From Saprospirales bacterium (GTDB lineage: Bacteria; Bacteroidota; Bacteroidia; Chitinophagales; Saprospiraceae), in NCBI GenBank assembly GCA_024642645.1, contig JAHEAS010000017.1:1-14645 (forward strand): a stretch of DNA of 14,645 nt, written 5' to 3'. The notes beneath the pieces are model-generated. The model searched no databases. It saw only the letters and a list, made by a program, of their open reading frames with translations, and was not told where the DNA came from. The first letter of the stretch is position 1, and every line of letters begins with the position of its first letter. The translations under genes and the position numbers were made by a program. This document shows positions 10,601 through 14,201 of the stretch, in pieces.

Positions 10601-13372
10601 GCGGAGTTCGAGGTGTTTTTGCGCAGCATTGTTAAAAATACGTTTGAACCCTCTGCAAATCTATCGATATCCCATCTCCAAATCTTGCCGGATTTTGAAA
10701 AGCAAGAGTTGGAGCACTTTGGGACGGGAGCGGTCCGAGAGGAGTTTCCGGTGAATTCCACCTTGCATGCGCTTTTTGAAAAAAAGGTAGCGCAAACTCC
10801 TGAAAAAACTGCGGTTGTCTTTGAAAATCAAACACTTAGCTACCGCCAGTTGGATGACCGTGCTAACGCCTTAGCTGCTCATTTACTTGAAAAAGACGTG
10901 CAAGCTGGGTCATTTGTCGGCTTGTGCATGGAGCGCTCGTTGGATATGATAGTCAGCATTTATGCTATCCTGAAAACGGGCAGCGCTTATGTACCGATAG
11001 ACCCACGAAACCCAGAGGAGCGTATTCGCTTGACTTTGGAGGATGCCGGATGTACGCACTTGATAGGCTCCCTCCCGGCCTCCCCCCAAAGGGGAGGGGT
11101 AGGGCAGTGGGGTAATGTTCAGGTTAAGGTATTGGAAAGATTGGCAGGCGCTAACCCCTCCCCTTTGGGGGGAGGCCGGGAGGGGGCTGCCTACGTCATC
11201 TTCACGTCTGGTTCCACGGGCAAGCCCAAGGGGGTAGTGATAAGTCACGCCAACGCCATCAATACGCTGTTTGCCATTAACAAACAGTTGAAAATGAATG
11301 AGTTGGACACAATATTTAGTGTGTCGAGCATGGCTTTTGATATGAGCATTCCCGATTATTTTTTAACCATGATTACTGGCGCAACGCTGGTTTTGGCAGG
11401 TGAAGAGGCGAAAAAGGACGGTTTTGCCCTTCGGGAAGAAATGGAAAATCACAGCCCGACTGTGATGCAAGCAACTCCAACGACTTGGAAAATACTTTTG
11501 ATGTCTGGCTGGAAAGGGGATAAAAACCTTCGAGCAATTGCAGGGGGCGAGGCATTTTCCAAAGAACTGGGGGCAAAGATGGTGAAGTGCTGTGGCAAGG
11601 TGTGGAATGGCTATGGCCCTACGGAGACAACGATTTATGCTACTTGGCAGTTGATTACTAGAGAGCATTTAGCAGCTTGTCCCGGCGAATTTGCCGCCAT
11701 CGGTTCTCCAATTGCCAATGTGAAAATATTGGTGTTGGATAAAAACGGCGAGCCAGTCCCGATGGGCGTTCCGGGTCAATTGTTCATCGGAGGGAGTGGG
11801 GTAGCATCCGGCTACCTAAACCGACCTGCGTTAACCTTCGAGAAATTTGTTTCAATCGACGGCAGTCCATATTACTGCTCTGGTGACCTAGTTCGGTTTT
11901 TACCAACAGGTGAGATTGAGTACCTCAACCGCATCGATAACCAAGTAAAAATAAGGGGTTACCGGGTTGAACTGGGTGAAATCGAAGAGACGATGAAGCA
12001 ATTTCCGGGCGTGAGCCAGAGCATTGTGAATGTGTTTAACGATACCTTGGACAGCCAAAGACTCGTAGGGTATGTGGTAGAAAACGGAGTGCCGCTCAAT
12101 GAAGGCTGGGAGACGAAATTGAAAGATTTTTTGCGGAGCAAAATGCCGGGCTACATGGTGCCTAGCTCCTTCATCAAAATGGATGCGTTCCCACAGAACA
12201 CTTCGCTGAAGGTAGATAGAATGGCACTGCCCAAACCTGATTTGACAAACCAATCTGGAGAGTTCAAGCCGCCGAGTACGCCTGGCGAGAAATTGCTGGA
12301 GGCACTTTGGAAGGAGTTGCTTGGTGTAGAAAAAATAGGCGTCAACGATGACTTTTTCGAGTTAGGGGGACACTCCTTGGCAGCTGTGCAGATGATGACG
12401 AAAATCAAGATGCAAACAGGGGTGAAGTTGCCACTGACTACACTTTTTCAACACTCGACACTGGGTAAATTGGCAGTTAAGCTAAACGGGTTTAAACGTA
12501 AAGACCATTCAGAATTAGCTGAAAATAAGGAATTTACATCACTCGTGCCCATTCGGGAGGGTGGCTCCAAGCCAACGCTTTACCTCGTTCACGGTGGCGG
12601 GCTGCATGTGCTTTTTTACCAAAACATGGTGAAATACATGGACGACGACCAGCCGATATTCGCATTTCAAGCCCTTGGACTGAACGGTGAGGAAGAACCA
12701 CTAGACCGAATTGAGGACATGGCAGCGCACTATATCTCAGAGATGGTACAGCATAACCCATCTGGCCCATATTGCTTGGCTGGCTACTCGTTGGGCGGCG
12801 TCATTGCTTGGGAAATGGCCAAACAACTGAAAGAAATGGGAAAAAAAGTACTGATGCTTTCATTGTTCGATGCGGTAGCTAAGGACGAGTGGACTGACAG
12901 TGGAACAACAGGTGGTTTTAACAAAAAAATGAAGAAAATCGGCTACAATTTATCGCTGCTGGTAAAAGACCCAGCGAAGACCTTTGAGTATAAAACCCAT
13001 GTGCTCAAGATGCAGTTTGAGCAGAAAAAAGGAAGACTGAGAACGGCATTCAGGAACAATGATACCAATGAAATTGAGGAAGGATATATCCCTTACGGAA
13101 GCAAGGTGTACGCCAAAAGCATCGAGGCTTATGGGAAGTATGTCCTGCAACCACTTGATATTCAGGTAGATCTGTTCAAGGCGAAGGAGCAAATGTTTTA
13201 CCTGCATGACCCTGTGAATTACGGTTGGGACAAATTTGCGCTGCGAGGAGTCATCACACATGAAATTGCTGGCAACCACCTAACGCTATTCGATGAGCCG
13301 CACGGCAGGCAAGTGGCTGATGTGATGAAACGACGCATGGAAGAGGTTGGCTGTTTGGAAAAAGCAAGTTGA
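1607..13372 (+). CDS. Hybrid NRPS-PKS megasynthase (A-PCP-ST-KS-AT-ACP-AMT-C-A-PCP-TE)
   Basis: This single 3921-residue protein contains a whole assembly line. Domains in order, by residue: A1 31-530, PCP1 545-612, sulfotransferase 692-970, KS 984-1408, AT 1499-1860, ACP 1900-1983, Gln-rich linker 1984-2132, PLP aminotransferase 2133-2565, C 2593-3030, A2 3052-3545, PCP2 3555-3622, TE 3640-3915. Active-site residues are visible in every domain, so none looks dead. There is no C domain before A1 (loading module), no reductive PKS domain, and a terminal TE. The expected chain is amino acid 1 + malonyl C2 unit (beta-keto, transaminated to beta-amino) + amino acid 2, then release. The order KS-AT-ACP-AMT-C-A-PCP matches MycA/McyE-type beta-amino-acid synthases; the internal sulfotransferase does not. 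Two in-frame starts share the context CACTATG: 1607 and 1643 (MKENKHVSS). The longer is given and used for numbering, but 1643 is equally plausible. The enzyme is probably cytoplasmic. In-frame interspersed repeats lie in many linkers. Confidence 0.95.
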   Translation: MQLGRVCIKHTTMKENKHVSSVPTFPSDTCVHDIFQREVRRCPGAIALVFGSQSMTYAELDARSTELAQYLLSIGIQTEDFVAIYLERSFEMIIGIFGILKAGAAYVPIDVDYPSDRMAFMVEDCAANVILTQSHLAPKLLSTKAAIIKLDQPLPKIVNRHSSSVNPSNLAYMIYTSGSTGKPKGCMITHENLCNQLEGQQAIAPEPIGAMMLTCSISFDVSVLTIFWTLLQGAPLVLPRQGEEKDMAQLADTIYKSLVTHILTLPSLYTLLLEQAPVHKLQSLKLVNVSGEVCPTSLAQKHEQIIPEGQLYNLYGPTEATVNCTYFTFPKGFNEPKAPIGIPILNYKILILDESMKEVQNGEVGEIYIGGTKPVVGRGYWKRPELSAERFVELYPSHRLTSHTLSPIYKTGDLARWQPDGNIEFLGRSDFQVKFRGYRIELGEIETAIANNPAVRETVVVLKNQHVVNEGKLVAYIVQNQGFTLTVSEIHDFLSANLPAYMLPSHVVFLEKIPLTTNGKIDRKALPDPANDRPELAQGFEAPQGKLEEIFTEKWEELLKVSPIGRHDKFFELGGNSILAAKFIGSLMTACEASIFITTIFDHPTVAGYAAFFEENYSNLLPRLLEDSVHIYNPTTGGAAGNSRSSKNSEGLLNAKNLVNLTPSDIEDFKKIIPVHLPPVINRQLSIENTLAPIFILAPPRSGTTLLRVMLAGHPGLFACNELQLLHFETLAERNEAYQGKFTLWSEGLIRAIMELKNCHAEDAKVLLHNFEAKGVTTAEMFSKLQEWVGGDRLIVDKSPSYALDSLALEKALADFPNARFIHLVRHPYSMVRSFEKYHMDQVLYLHPHNFTSKQLGELVWLESHRNTVDFLEKVPAERQFRMVYEDLVQNPEANMRAMCKALDIPFHEGLLNPYQDLDKKMTDGIYRDSRSMGDTNFDQKKKIDAEKAKDWKGVLEDNFLCEETWGIYHTISPTTVLPQGEGAIAIIGMSCRLPGANNVEEFWQNLVEGKNVSHLVTDADIDAEGIIVNRKSKIVNRAYALSDPYAFDASFFGYHPKEAEMMDPQHRHFLETAYEALESAGYDSYNFAKKIGVFGGVARNTYALNNLLTNKDLLEKSGGWYQEMLASDSSFSITRVAYKLNLRGPAVNVQTACSTGGVAVHLACQSLLSGDADMVLVGGGRVQAPVLGGYEHIEGGPLSADGYCRAFDAKADGMVQGHGMGMLVLKKLDKAVEDGDHVWAVIKSSAINNDGSDKTGITAPSSKGQADAIQNAIEKAGLTNDQISYVETHGTGTFIGDPIEIQGLTMAFGRRAGTPCLIGSVKTNLGHLDAGACIVGIIKTALALYHEQLPATLHFEKNNPQIDFENTPFEVNAELRPWKRSEKPRFAGVSSFGLGGTNAHIILGEAPVSVGSPELAVGSPQLLPLSAKTDEVLAKFTDRITNFFQKNRQVSIADAAYTLATGRQHFAKRNALLVAEGKEKPEIITAQSPVANRQSSVVMMFPGGGAQYVNMARDLYETNAFFKRQMDECFAILEKDHDLKIKEVVFPASTNDNSSSAIENPAIGLASLFSIEYALAQLWQHWGIQPAELIGHSMGEYTAACIAGVMSLEAALGLVTVRGKLFETLEGDGCMLSVATTEALLRPFLDANHTISVINKIDSLVVSGTASAIDQLQESLTAAGVDCSKIHIKVPAHSPLIDPILPQFRKYLEGVELHAPKIPIVSNVTGTWLTAEEATSVDYWLRHLRQTVRFADGLTTLTSLQSAIPNPQSEIQKNRIFLEVGPGQTLSTFARALPTLSGEARIILASVRHPKEVRNDAAFILKTMGKLWVSGLEVNWSAYFEGEKRRHVPLPTYPFERKKYFIAPKSASEPRFESVQNFAITPPITQLNAELEVGGTPAMTEIITSRLPKLIAEIKASLHELSGMEPAQMDASASFLELGFDSLFLSQAIIRFNQKFKLDLSFRVLFEDAPTIEDLAVLVDELLPVGMFASAVLPLSPNPAMPSQTAQAENVNGIYQQPMQQLSLENSSAIQQIINQQLQLMQQQLALLQEQPMTAALPQTVLNQQVSNSNTPQSTIQNPEPEVAKPEVEIQRSTKGVTAKLNSYKKISTDDDLSEKQREGLQDFMQRYEAMTPKSKAMAQRHRQYYADPRSVTGFSKLWKEVCYQIAHERSKGAHIWDVDGNEYVDYVMSYGVALFGHMPDFVEKAAAAAIQRGNSIDLLPPEATEIARMICEMTGYDRVTLANTGTEAVLGAVRAARTATGRDKIAVFDTDYHGMIDQFMVRGVHFKGESKTLPSSPGVPKFLVENTLVLDYDDPEVLQKLTQQISELAAVVIEPVQAQNPHWQHGELIKAIRKITAQNGVALIFDEIINGFRLDQRGAQAWYGVDADISAYGKSISGGFPLAAVAGKEKYMSSFDGGYWGYGDDSSPDGVIAYFASTFIKNPISVAAAHAALTEIQRLGPSMQKDLNEKTARFAERISEIFLRKKAPLMIQSASSFFMIKNADASPLSRLFNYVLRTKGINIRERPCFISTAHTETDFERTYKGFVDAIDEMFALGLMEPWEGEDLNVIIVAPNPILAALATEIQSGGTFPTTEGQQEIFLSDQFSADASKAYNIATEIRLEGHFDEAKMRAALQAMVDRHEALRTVFSADGKQMTVSPRLEIEVPFVDLSGAHEQLLELHFEEAEHLFDLQNGPLVRFKIVKLGAQTHLVFINVHHIICDGWSLGILTKELGELYAADFPNLKNLESLTVPKQLGQFATEQAHLQQLDVFTKNEKYWLEQFKDSVPVLDLPTDFARPPVKTFNGAVEKISFDEEFTNQIRKAAAKQGSTFYVFMLAAYKAYLSRIAGQEDMVVGVAAAGHNLPGNANLVAHAISLLPVRSKVKSDGLFGDYLKTVRKQVLDAFDHQQYTFGALVKKLKIGRNASRNTLVSVAFNLDSPLENLKFGSLNATTRAIPRHYETFDTFINLKPLGSTIDFEWNFNSDLFRKESIQFRLAEFEVFLRSIVKNTFEPSANLSISHLQILPDFEKQELEHFGTGAVREEFPVNSTLHALFEKKVAQTPEKTAVVFENQTLSYRQLDDRANALAAHLLEKDVQAGSFVGLCMERSLDMIVSIYAILKTGSAYVPIDPRNPEERIRLTLEDAGCTHLIGSLPASPQRGGVGQWGNVQVKVLERLAGANPSPLGGGREGAAYVIFTSGSTGKPKGVVISHANAINTLFAINKQLKMNELDTIFSVSSMAFDMSIPDYFLTMITGATLVLAGEEAKKDGFALREEMENHSPTVMQATPTTWKILLMSGWKGDKNLRAIAGGEAFSKELGAKMVKCCGKVWNGYGPTETTIYATWQLITREHLAACPGEFAAIGSPIANVKILVLDKNGEPVPMGVPGQLFIGGSGVASGYLNRPALTFEKFVSIDGSPYYCSGDLVRFLPTGEIEYLNRIDNQVKIRGYRVELGEIEETMKQFPGVSQSIVNVFNDTLDSQRLVGYVVENGVPLNEGWETKLKDFLRSKMPGYMVPSSFIKMDAFPQNTSLKVDRMALPKPDLTNQSGEFKPPSTPGEKLLEALWKELLGVEKIGVNDDFFELGGHSLAAVQMMTKIKMQTGVKLPLTTLFQHSTLGKLAVKLNGFKRKDHSELAENKEFTSLVPIREGGSKPTLYLVHGGGLHVLFYQNMVKYMDDDQPIFAFQALGLNGEEEPLDRIEDMAAHYISEMVQHNPSGPYCLAGYSLGGVIAWEMAKQLKEMGKKVLMLSLFDAVAKDEWTDSGTTGGFNKKMKKIGYNLSLLVKDPAKTFEYKTHVLKMQFEQKKGRLRTAFRNNDTNEIEEGYIPYGSKVYAKSIEAYGKYVLQPLDIQVDLFKAKEQMFYLHDPVNYGWDKFALRGVITHEIAGNHLTLFDEPHGRQVADVMKRRMEEVGCLEKAS
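1697..3196 (+). other. A1: adenylation domain of the loading module
   Basis: VHDIF opens the domain at residue 31. A3 is YTSGSTGKPKG (175-185), A5 is NLYGPTEAT, A7 is YKTGDLARW, A8 is FRGYRIELGEIE, and A10 NGKIDRKALP has its catalytic Lys at 520. The A4 segment FDVSVLTIF keeps the Asp that binds an alpha-amino group (GrsA D235), so the substrate should be an alpha-amino acid. Alignment by eye to GrsA gives specificity residues D-V-L-T-N-S-L-V-N-K, which I cannot match to a known substrate. The pre-A3 loop (residues 152-168) is made of an interspersed repeat. Confidence 0.93.
2062..2107. repeat. In-frame interspersed repeat in the A1 pre-A3 loop
   Basis: A CCCCTCCCC half-palindrome runs into AAAATCGTAAATCG and then ATTCGTCATCCG. 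The last 12 bp recur exactly within 6262-6291. The repeat encodes the PKIVNRHSSSVNPS loop just before A3. Confidence 0.6.
3239..3442 (+). other. PCP1: peptidyl carrier domain
   Basis: DKFFELGGNSILAAKF is a carrier-domain signature. Ser577 is the phosphopantetheine site. It holds the amino acid loaded by A1 and would present it to the adjoining sulfotransferase and then to the KS. Confidence 0.93.
3556..3588. repeat. 9-bp inverted repeat in the PCP1-ST linker
   Basis: AGGTTTACT (3556-3564) and AGTAAACCT (3580-3588) are perfect reverse complements around a 15-bp loop. They lie in a poorly conserved linker. Confidence 0.55.
3645..3672. repeat. ATCAATCGTCAGTTGTCAATCG repeat at the ST left border
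   Basis: Two imperfect copies of a TCAATCG unit separated by TCAGTTG, encoding VINRQLSIEN. The segment lies immediately before the first strand of the sulfotransferase. Confidence 0.55.
3680..4516 (+). other. ST: sulfotransferase domain embedded between PCP1 and KS
   Basis: PPRSGTTLL (699-707) is the 5'-phosphosulfate loop of PAPS-dependent sulfotransferases. RFIHLVRHPYSMVRSF (820-835) is the 3'-phosphate-binding element, with Arg826 and Ser834 at the expected eight-residue spacing. YEDLVQNPEANM and the downstream RSMGD segment are also family-typical (Sulfotransfer_3-like). At about 275 residues the domain is full length. In CurM-type enzymes such a domain sulfates a beta-hydroxyl before TE-driven decarboxylation. 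Here no KR precedes it and it follows a loading A-PCP, so the acceptor may be a hydroxyl or amine of amino acid 1. That acceptor is inferred. The domain is flanked on both sides by interspersed repeats. Confidence 0.88.
4537..4557. repeat. GC-rich palindrome at the ST-KS junction
   Basis: CTCCCCCAAGGGGAGG is a near-perfect palindrome in the short linker between sulfotransferase and KS. The same motif family forms the A2 inverted repeat at 11070-11184. Confidence 0.6.
4556..5830 (+). other. KS: ketosynthase domain
   Basis: The domain opens with IAIIGMSCRLPG. The triad is Cys1154 (TACSTGG), His1290 (THGTGT) and His1328 (NLGHLDAG), all intact with normal spacing. GGTNAH near residue 1399 closes it. 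It would accept the aminoacyl group from PCP1 and condense it with malonyl-ACP. Residues after the active-site Cys are STGG where STSL or SSSL is usual. An AATCGTAAATC-type repeat fills an N-terminal surface loop (1027-1038). Confidence 0.95.
4686..4719. repeat. AATCGTAAATC tandem repeat in the KS
   Basis: Three imperfect copies of AATCGTAAATC, encoding IVNRKSKIVNR in a surface loop of the KS N-terminal part. Confidence 0.65.
5834..5869. repeat. CAGTTGGCAGT-type repeat after the KS
   Basis: TCAGTTGGCAGTCC and GAGTTGGCAGTTGGAAGTCC are imperfect copies encoding SVGSPELAVGSP at the start of the KS-AT linker. Confidence 0.6.
6068..6102. repeat. AATCGCCAGTCG-type repeat before the AT
   Basis: AATCGCCAGTCG occurs twice in tandem, followed by TCAGTCGTT. 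It encodes SPVANRQSSVV, abutting the first AT strand. Confidence 0.65.
6262..6291. repeat. ATTCGTCATCCG repeat in an AT loop
   Basis: ATTCGTCATCCG is an exact 12-bp match to part of 2062-2107. It encodes NSSSAIENP in a variable AT loop. Confidence 0.5.
6889..6922. repeat. CAATCC tandem repeat in an AT loop
   Basis: Four copies of a CAATCC unit in succession (CAATCCGCAATCCCCAATCC and a further copy), encoding QSAIPNPQSEIQ before the conserved FLEVGPG segment. Confidence 0.65.
7304..7555 (+). other. ACP: acyl carrier domain
   Basis: FLELGFDSLFLSQAI contains the phosphopantetheine site Ser1943. The LGFDSL form is typical of PKS acyl carriers, in contrast to the LGGNS and LGGHS of the two PCPs. 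It carries the beta-ketoacyl chain that the downstream aminotransferase should modify. Confidence 0.93.
7556..8002 (+). other. Gln-rich ACP-AMT linker
   Basis: About 150 residues between the ACP and the aminotransferase are rich in Gln and Pro. They include the amphipathic segment IINQQLQLMQQQLALLQ, with heptad-like Leu/Met spacing. Comparable Gln-rich helices precede the aminotransferase in MycA/McyE-like enzymes, so this may be a short coiled-coil or docking helix. The end (2073-2082) contains a CAATCC-type repeat. Confidence 0.7.
7824..7850. repeat. CAATCC-type repeat in the ACP-AMT linker
   Basis: CCCAATCCACTATCCAAAACC encodes PQSTIQNPEPE, which closely resembles the translated repeat at 6889-6922. 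The copy is degenerate. Confidence 0.4.
8003..9301 (+). other. AMT: PLP-dependent class III aminotransferase domain
   Basis: This is a GSA-like fold-type I aminotransferase. IWDVDGNEYVDY and LANTGTEAV are typical early motifs, IFDEIINGFR places the PLP-ring Asp at 2368, and AYGKSISGGFP carries the Schiff-base Lys2396. In MycA, ItuA and McyE the equivalent domain transfers an amino group to the beta-carbon of the ACP-bound beta-ketoacyl chain. Here the gamma-carbon already bears the amino group of amino acid 1, so a 3,4-diaminoacyl chain is expected. Confidence 0.93.
9383..10696 (+). other. C: condensation domain
   Basis: TEGQQEIFLSDQF is the C1 region and HHIICDGWS (His2719, His2720, Asp2724, Gly2725) is the intact HHxxxDG catalytic motif. 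It would join the beta-amino acyl chain on the ACP to the amino acid on PCP2. No epimerase or methyltransferase insertion is visible. Confidence 0.94.
10760..12241 (+). other. A2: adenylation domain of the extension module
   Basis: TLHALFEKKVAQTPEKTAVVF starts the domain. A3 is FTSGSTGKPKG (3199-3209), A5 is NGYGPTETT, A8 is IRGYRVELGEIE, and A10 is degenerate (SLKVDRMALP) but keeps Lys3535. The A4 segment AFDMSIPDYF keeps the alpha-amino-binding Asp. Specificity residues aligned by eye to GrsA are D-M-P-A-I-G-G-I-Y-K, which I do not recognise. A GC-rich inverted repeat forms the loop before A3. Confidence 0.93.
11070..11184. repeat. 31-bp perfect inverted repeat within A2
   Basis: The arms at 11070-11100 and 11154-11184 are perfect reverse complements by eye, separated by 53 bp. 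Each arm contains the CCCCTCCCC/GGGGAGG palindrome family, and looser similarity extends to about 11066-11190. The element is in frame and encodes about 42 residues (SLPASPQRGG on the left, PSPLGGGREG on the right) directly before the A3 core. It could form a strong hairpin in DNA or mRNA. Confidence 0.85.
12269..12472 (+). other. PCP2: peptidyl carrier domain
   Basis: DDFFELGGHSLAAVQMM carries the phosphopantetheine site Ser3590. It holds the second amino acid and then the finished chain for the TE. Confidence 0.94.
12524..13351 (+). other. TE: thioesterase release domain
   Basis: LYLVHGGGLHVLFY begins the alpha/beta-hydrolase fold. GYSLGG carries the nucleophile Ser3728, Asp3755 lies 27 residues later (as in the surfactin TE), and His3891 in GNHLTLF completes the triad. 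It ends the assembly line by hydrolysis or cyclisation; the sequence does not say which. Confidence 0.92.
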
Positions 13373-13433
13373 AAATCGGCTAGATTTTATTTGACAATTC
13401 TTACAATACACTATAACACAAAACTTAACAAAC

Positions 13434-14201
13434 ATGAAAGAGTCAAAACAGGAGGTCATCCAATTATTGGAGCTTCCAAATGAACCAGGCCTAGGGGGGG
13501 TGAGAGTGCTGCTTTTTGATGCGATGAAGTTGCCCAGTCACTTGACATTCGAAGTTGGCAAACTGCTCTCGCCACCTGAGCTTCGCAAATCGGCAAAATA
13601 TCGTTTCACAAAAGACAGGATAGTGTACCTCACCGGTAGGGGCATGTTGCGAAAGCTTGGAAGTGAAATGTTGAAAATACCAGCCGAAGAACTCATCATC
13701 AAGGAAGGACGATACGGGAAACCTTATTTAGAGGGCTTTGAAAAACGCCTTCCTTTCAACCTTTCCAACTCGGGAAATATGATTTCCATTGCCTTCGAAT
13801 TTACTGAAAAGGAGATTGGCCTCGACATCGAAGTGATTGACAAGAGCTTCAATTATTGGGAGATAGCAGGAAATTATTTTTCCAAGCGGGAGTGCGATAT
13901 GGTTTACTCGCATCGTGATTTCTATCGCTTTTGGACGATGAAAGAAGCACTGCTGAAAGTAACTGGTGTCGGCCTGATAGACGATATTAATAAAGTAGAT
14001 TTGTCAGGAAAAATGAATCGGGTAGCGGCAAGTGATGAACGTTTATTACCGTTTAAAGACAAAGCATTTACCCTATATACCTTTGACAATGAGCAAGTTG
14101 TATTCACTATCGCCGTTGCCGGTGCGCAACATTCTGAACATTTTGTGGGCAACAGGGCCAACAGTAATAACCTTACTGTGCGCCATGTTTATTTTTATTG
14201 A
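13434..14201 (+). CDS. Sfp-type 4'-phosphopantetheinyl transferase
   Basis: The 255-residue product transfers phosphopantetheine from CoA to carrier-domain serines, presumably Ser577, Ser1943 and Ser3590 of the adjacent megasynthase. GRYGKPYL (92-99) is the early signature, FNLSNSG (108-114) the CoA-binding block, GLDIEVID (129-136) supplies the Mg-binding Asp131 and Glu133, and FWTMKEALLK (166-175) contains the WxxKEA motif with Glu171. The two-half pseudo-dimer length matches Sfp-type enzymes. The ATG at 13434 lies 61 bp after the megasynthase stop with no strong terminator between, so co-transcription is likely. The last 25 or so residues (after AVAG) are unlike a PPTase and overlap the next gene in another frame, so this may be a read-on tail or the result of a late frameshift. 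Confidence 0.93.
   Translation: MKESKQEVIQLLELPNEPGLGGVRVLLFDAMKLPSHLTFEVGKLLSPPELRKSAKYRFTKDRIVYLTGRGMLRKLGSEMLKIPAEELIIKEGRYGKPYLEGFEKRLPFNLSNSGNMISIAFEFTEKEIGLDIEVIDKSFNYWEIAGNYFSKRECDMVYSHRDFYRFWTMKEALLKVTGVGLIDDINKVDLSGKMNRVAASDERLLPFKDKAFTLYTFDNEQVVFTIAVAGAQHSEHFVGNRANSNNLTVRHVYFY

Noticed and set aside
13372..13388. AAAATC/GATTTT hairpin after the megasynthase stop
   Set aside because: The stem is only 6 bp and AT-rich, overlaps the stop codon and lacks a U tract, so it is unlikely to be a terminator between megasynthase and PPTase genes.
13391..13417. TTGACA ... TATAAC resembling an E. coli sigma-70 promoter for the PPTase gene
   Set aside because: The spacer is 15 bp and Bacteroidota use a different consensus; no TAnnTTTG is present. 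Co-transcription with the upstream gene is simpler.
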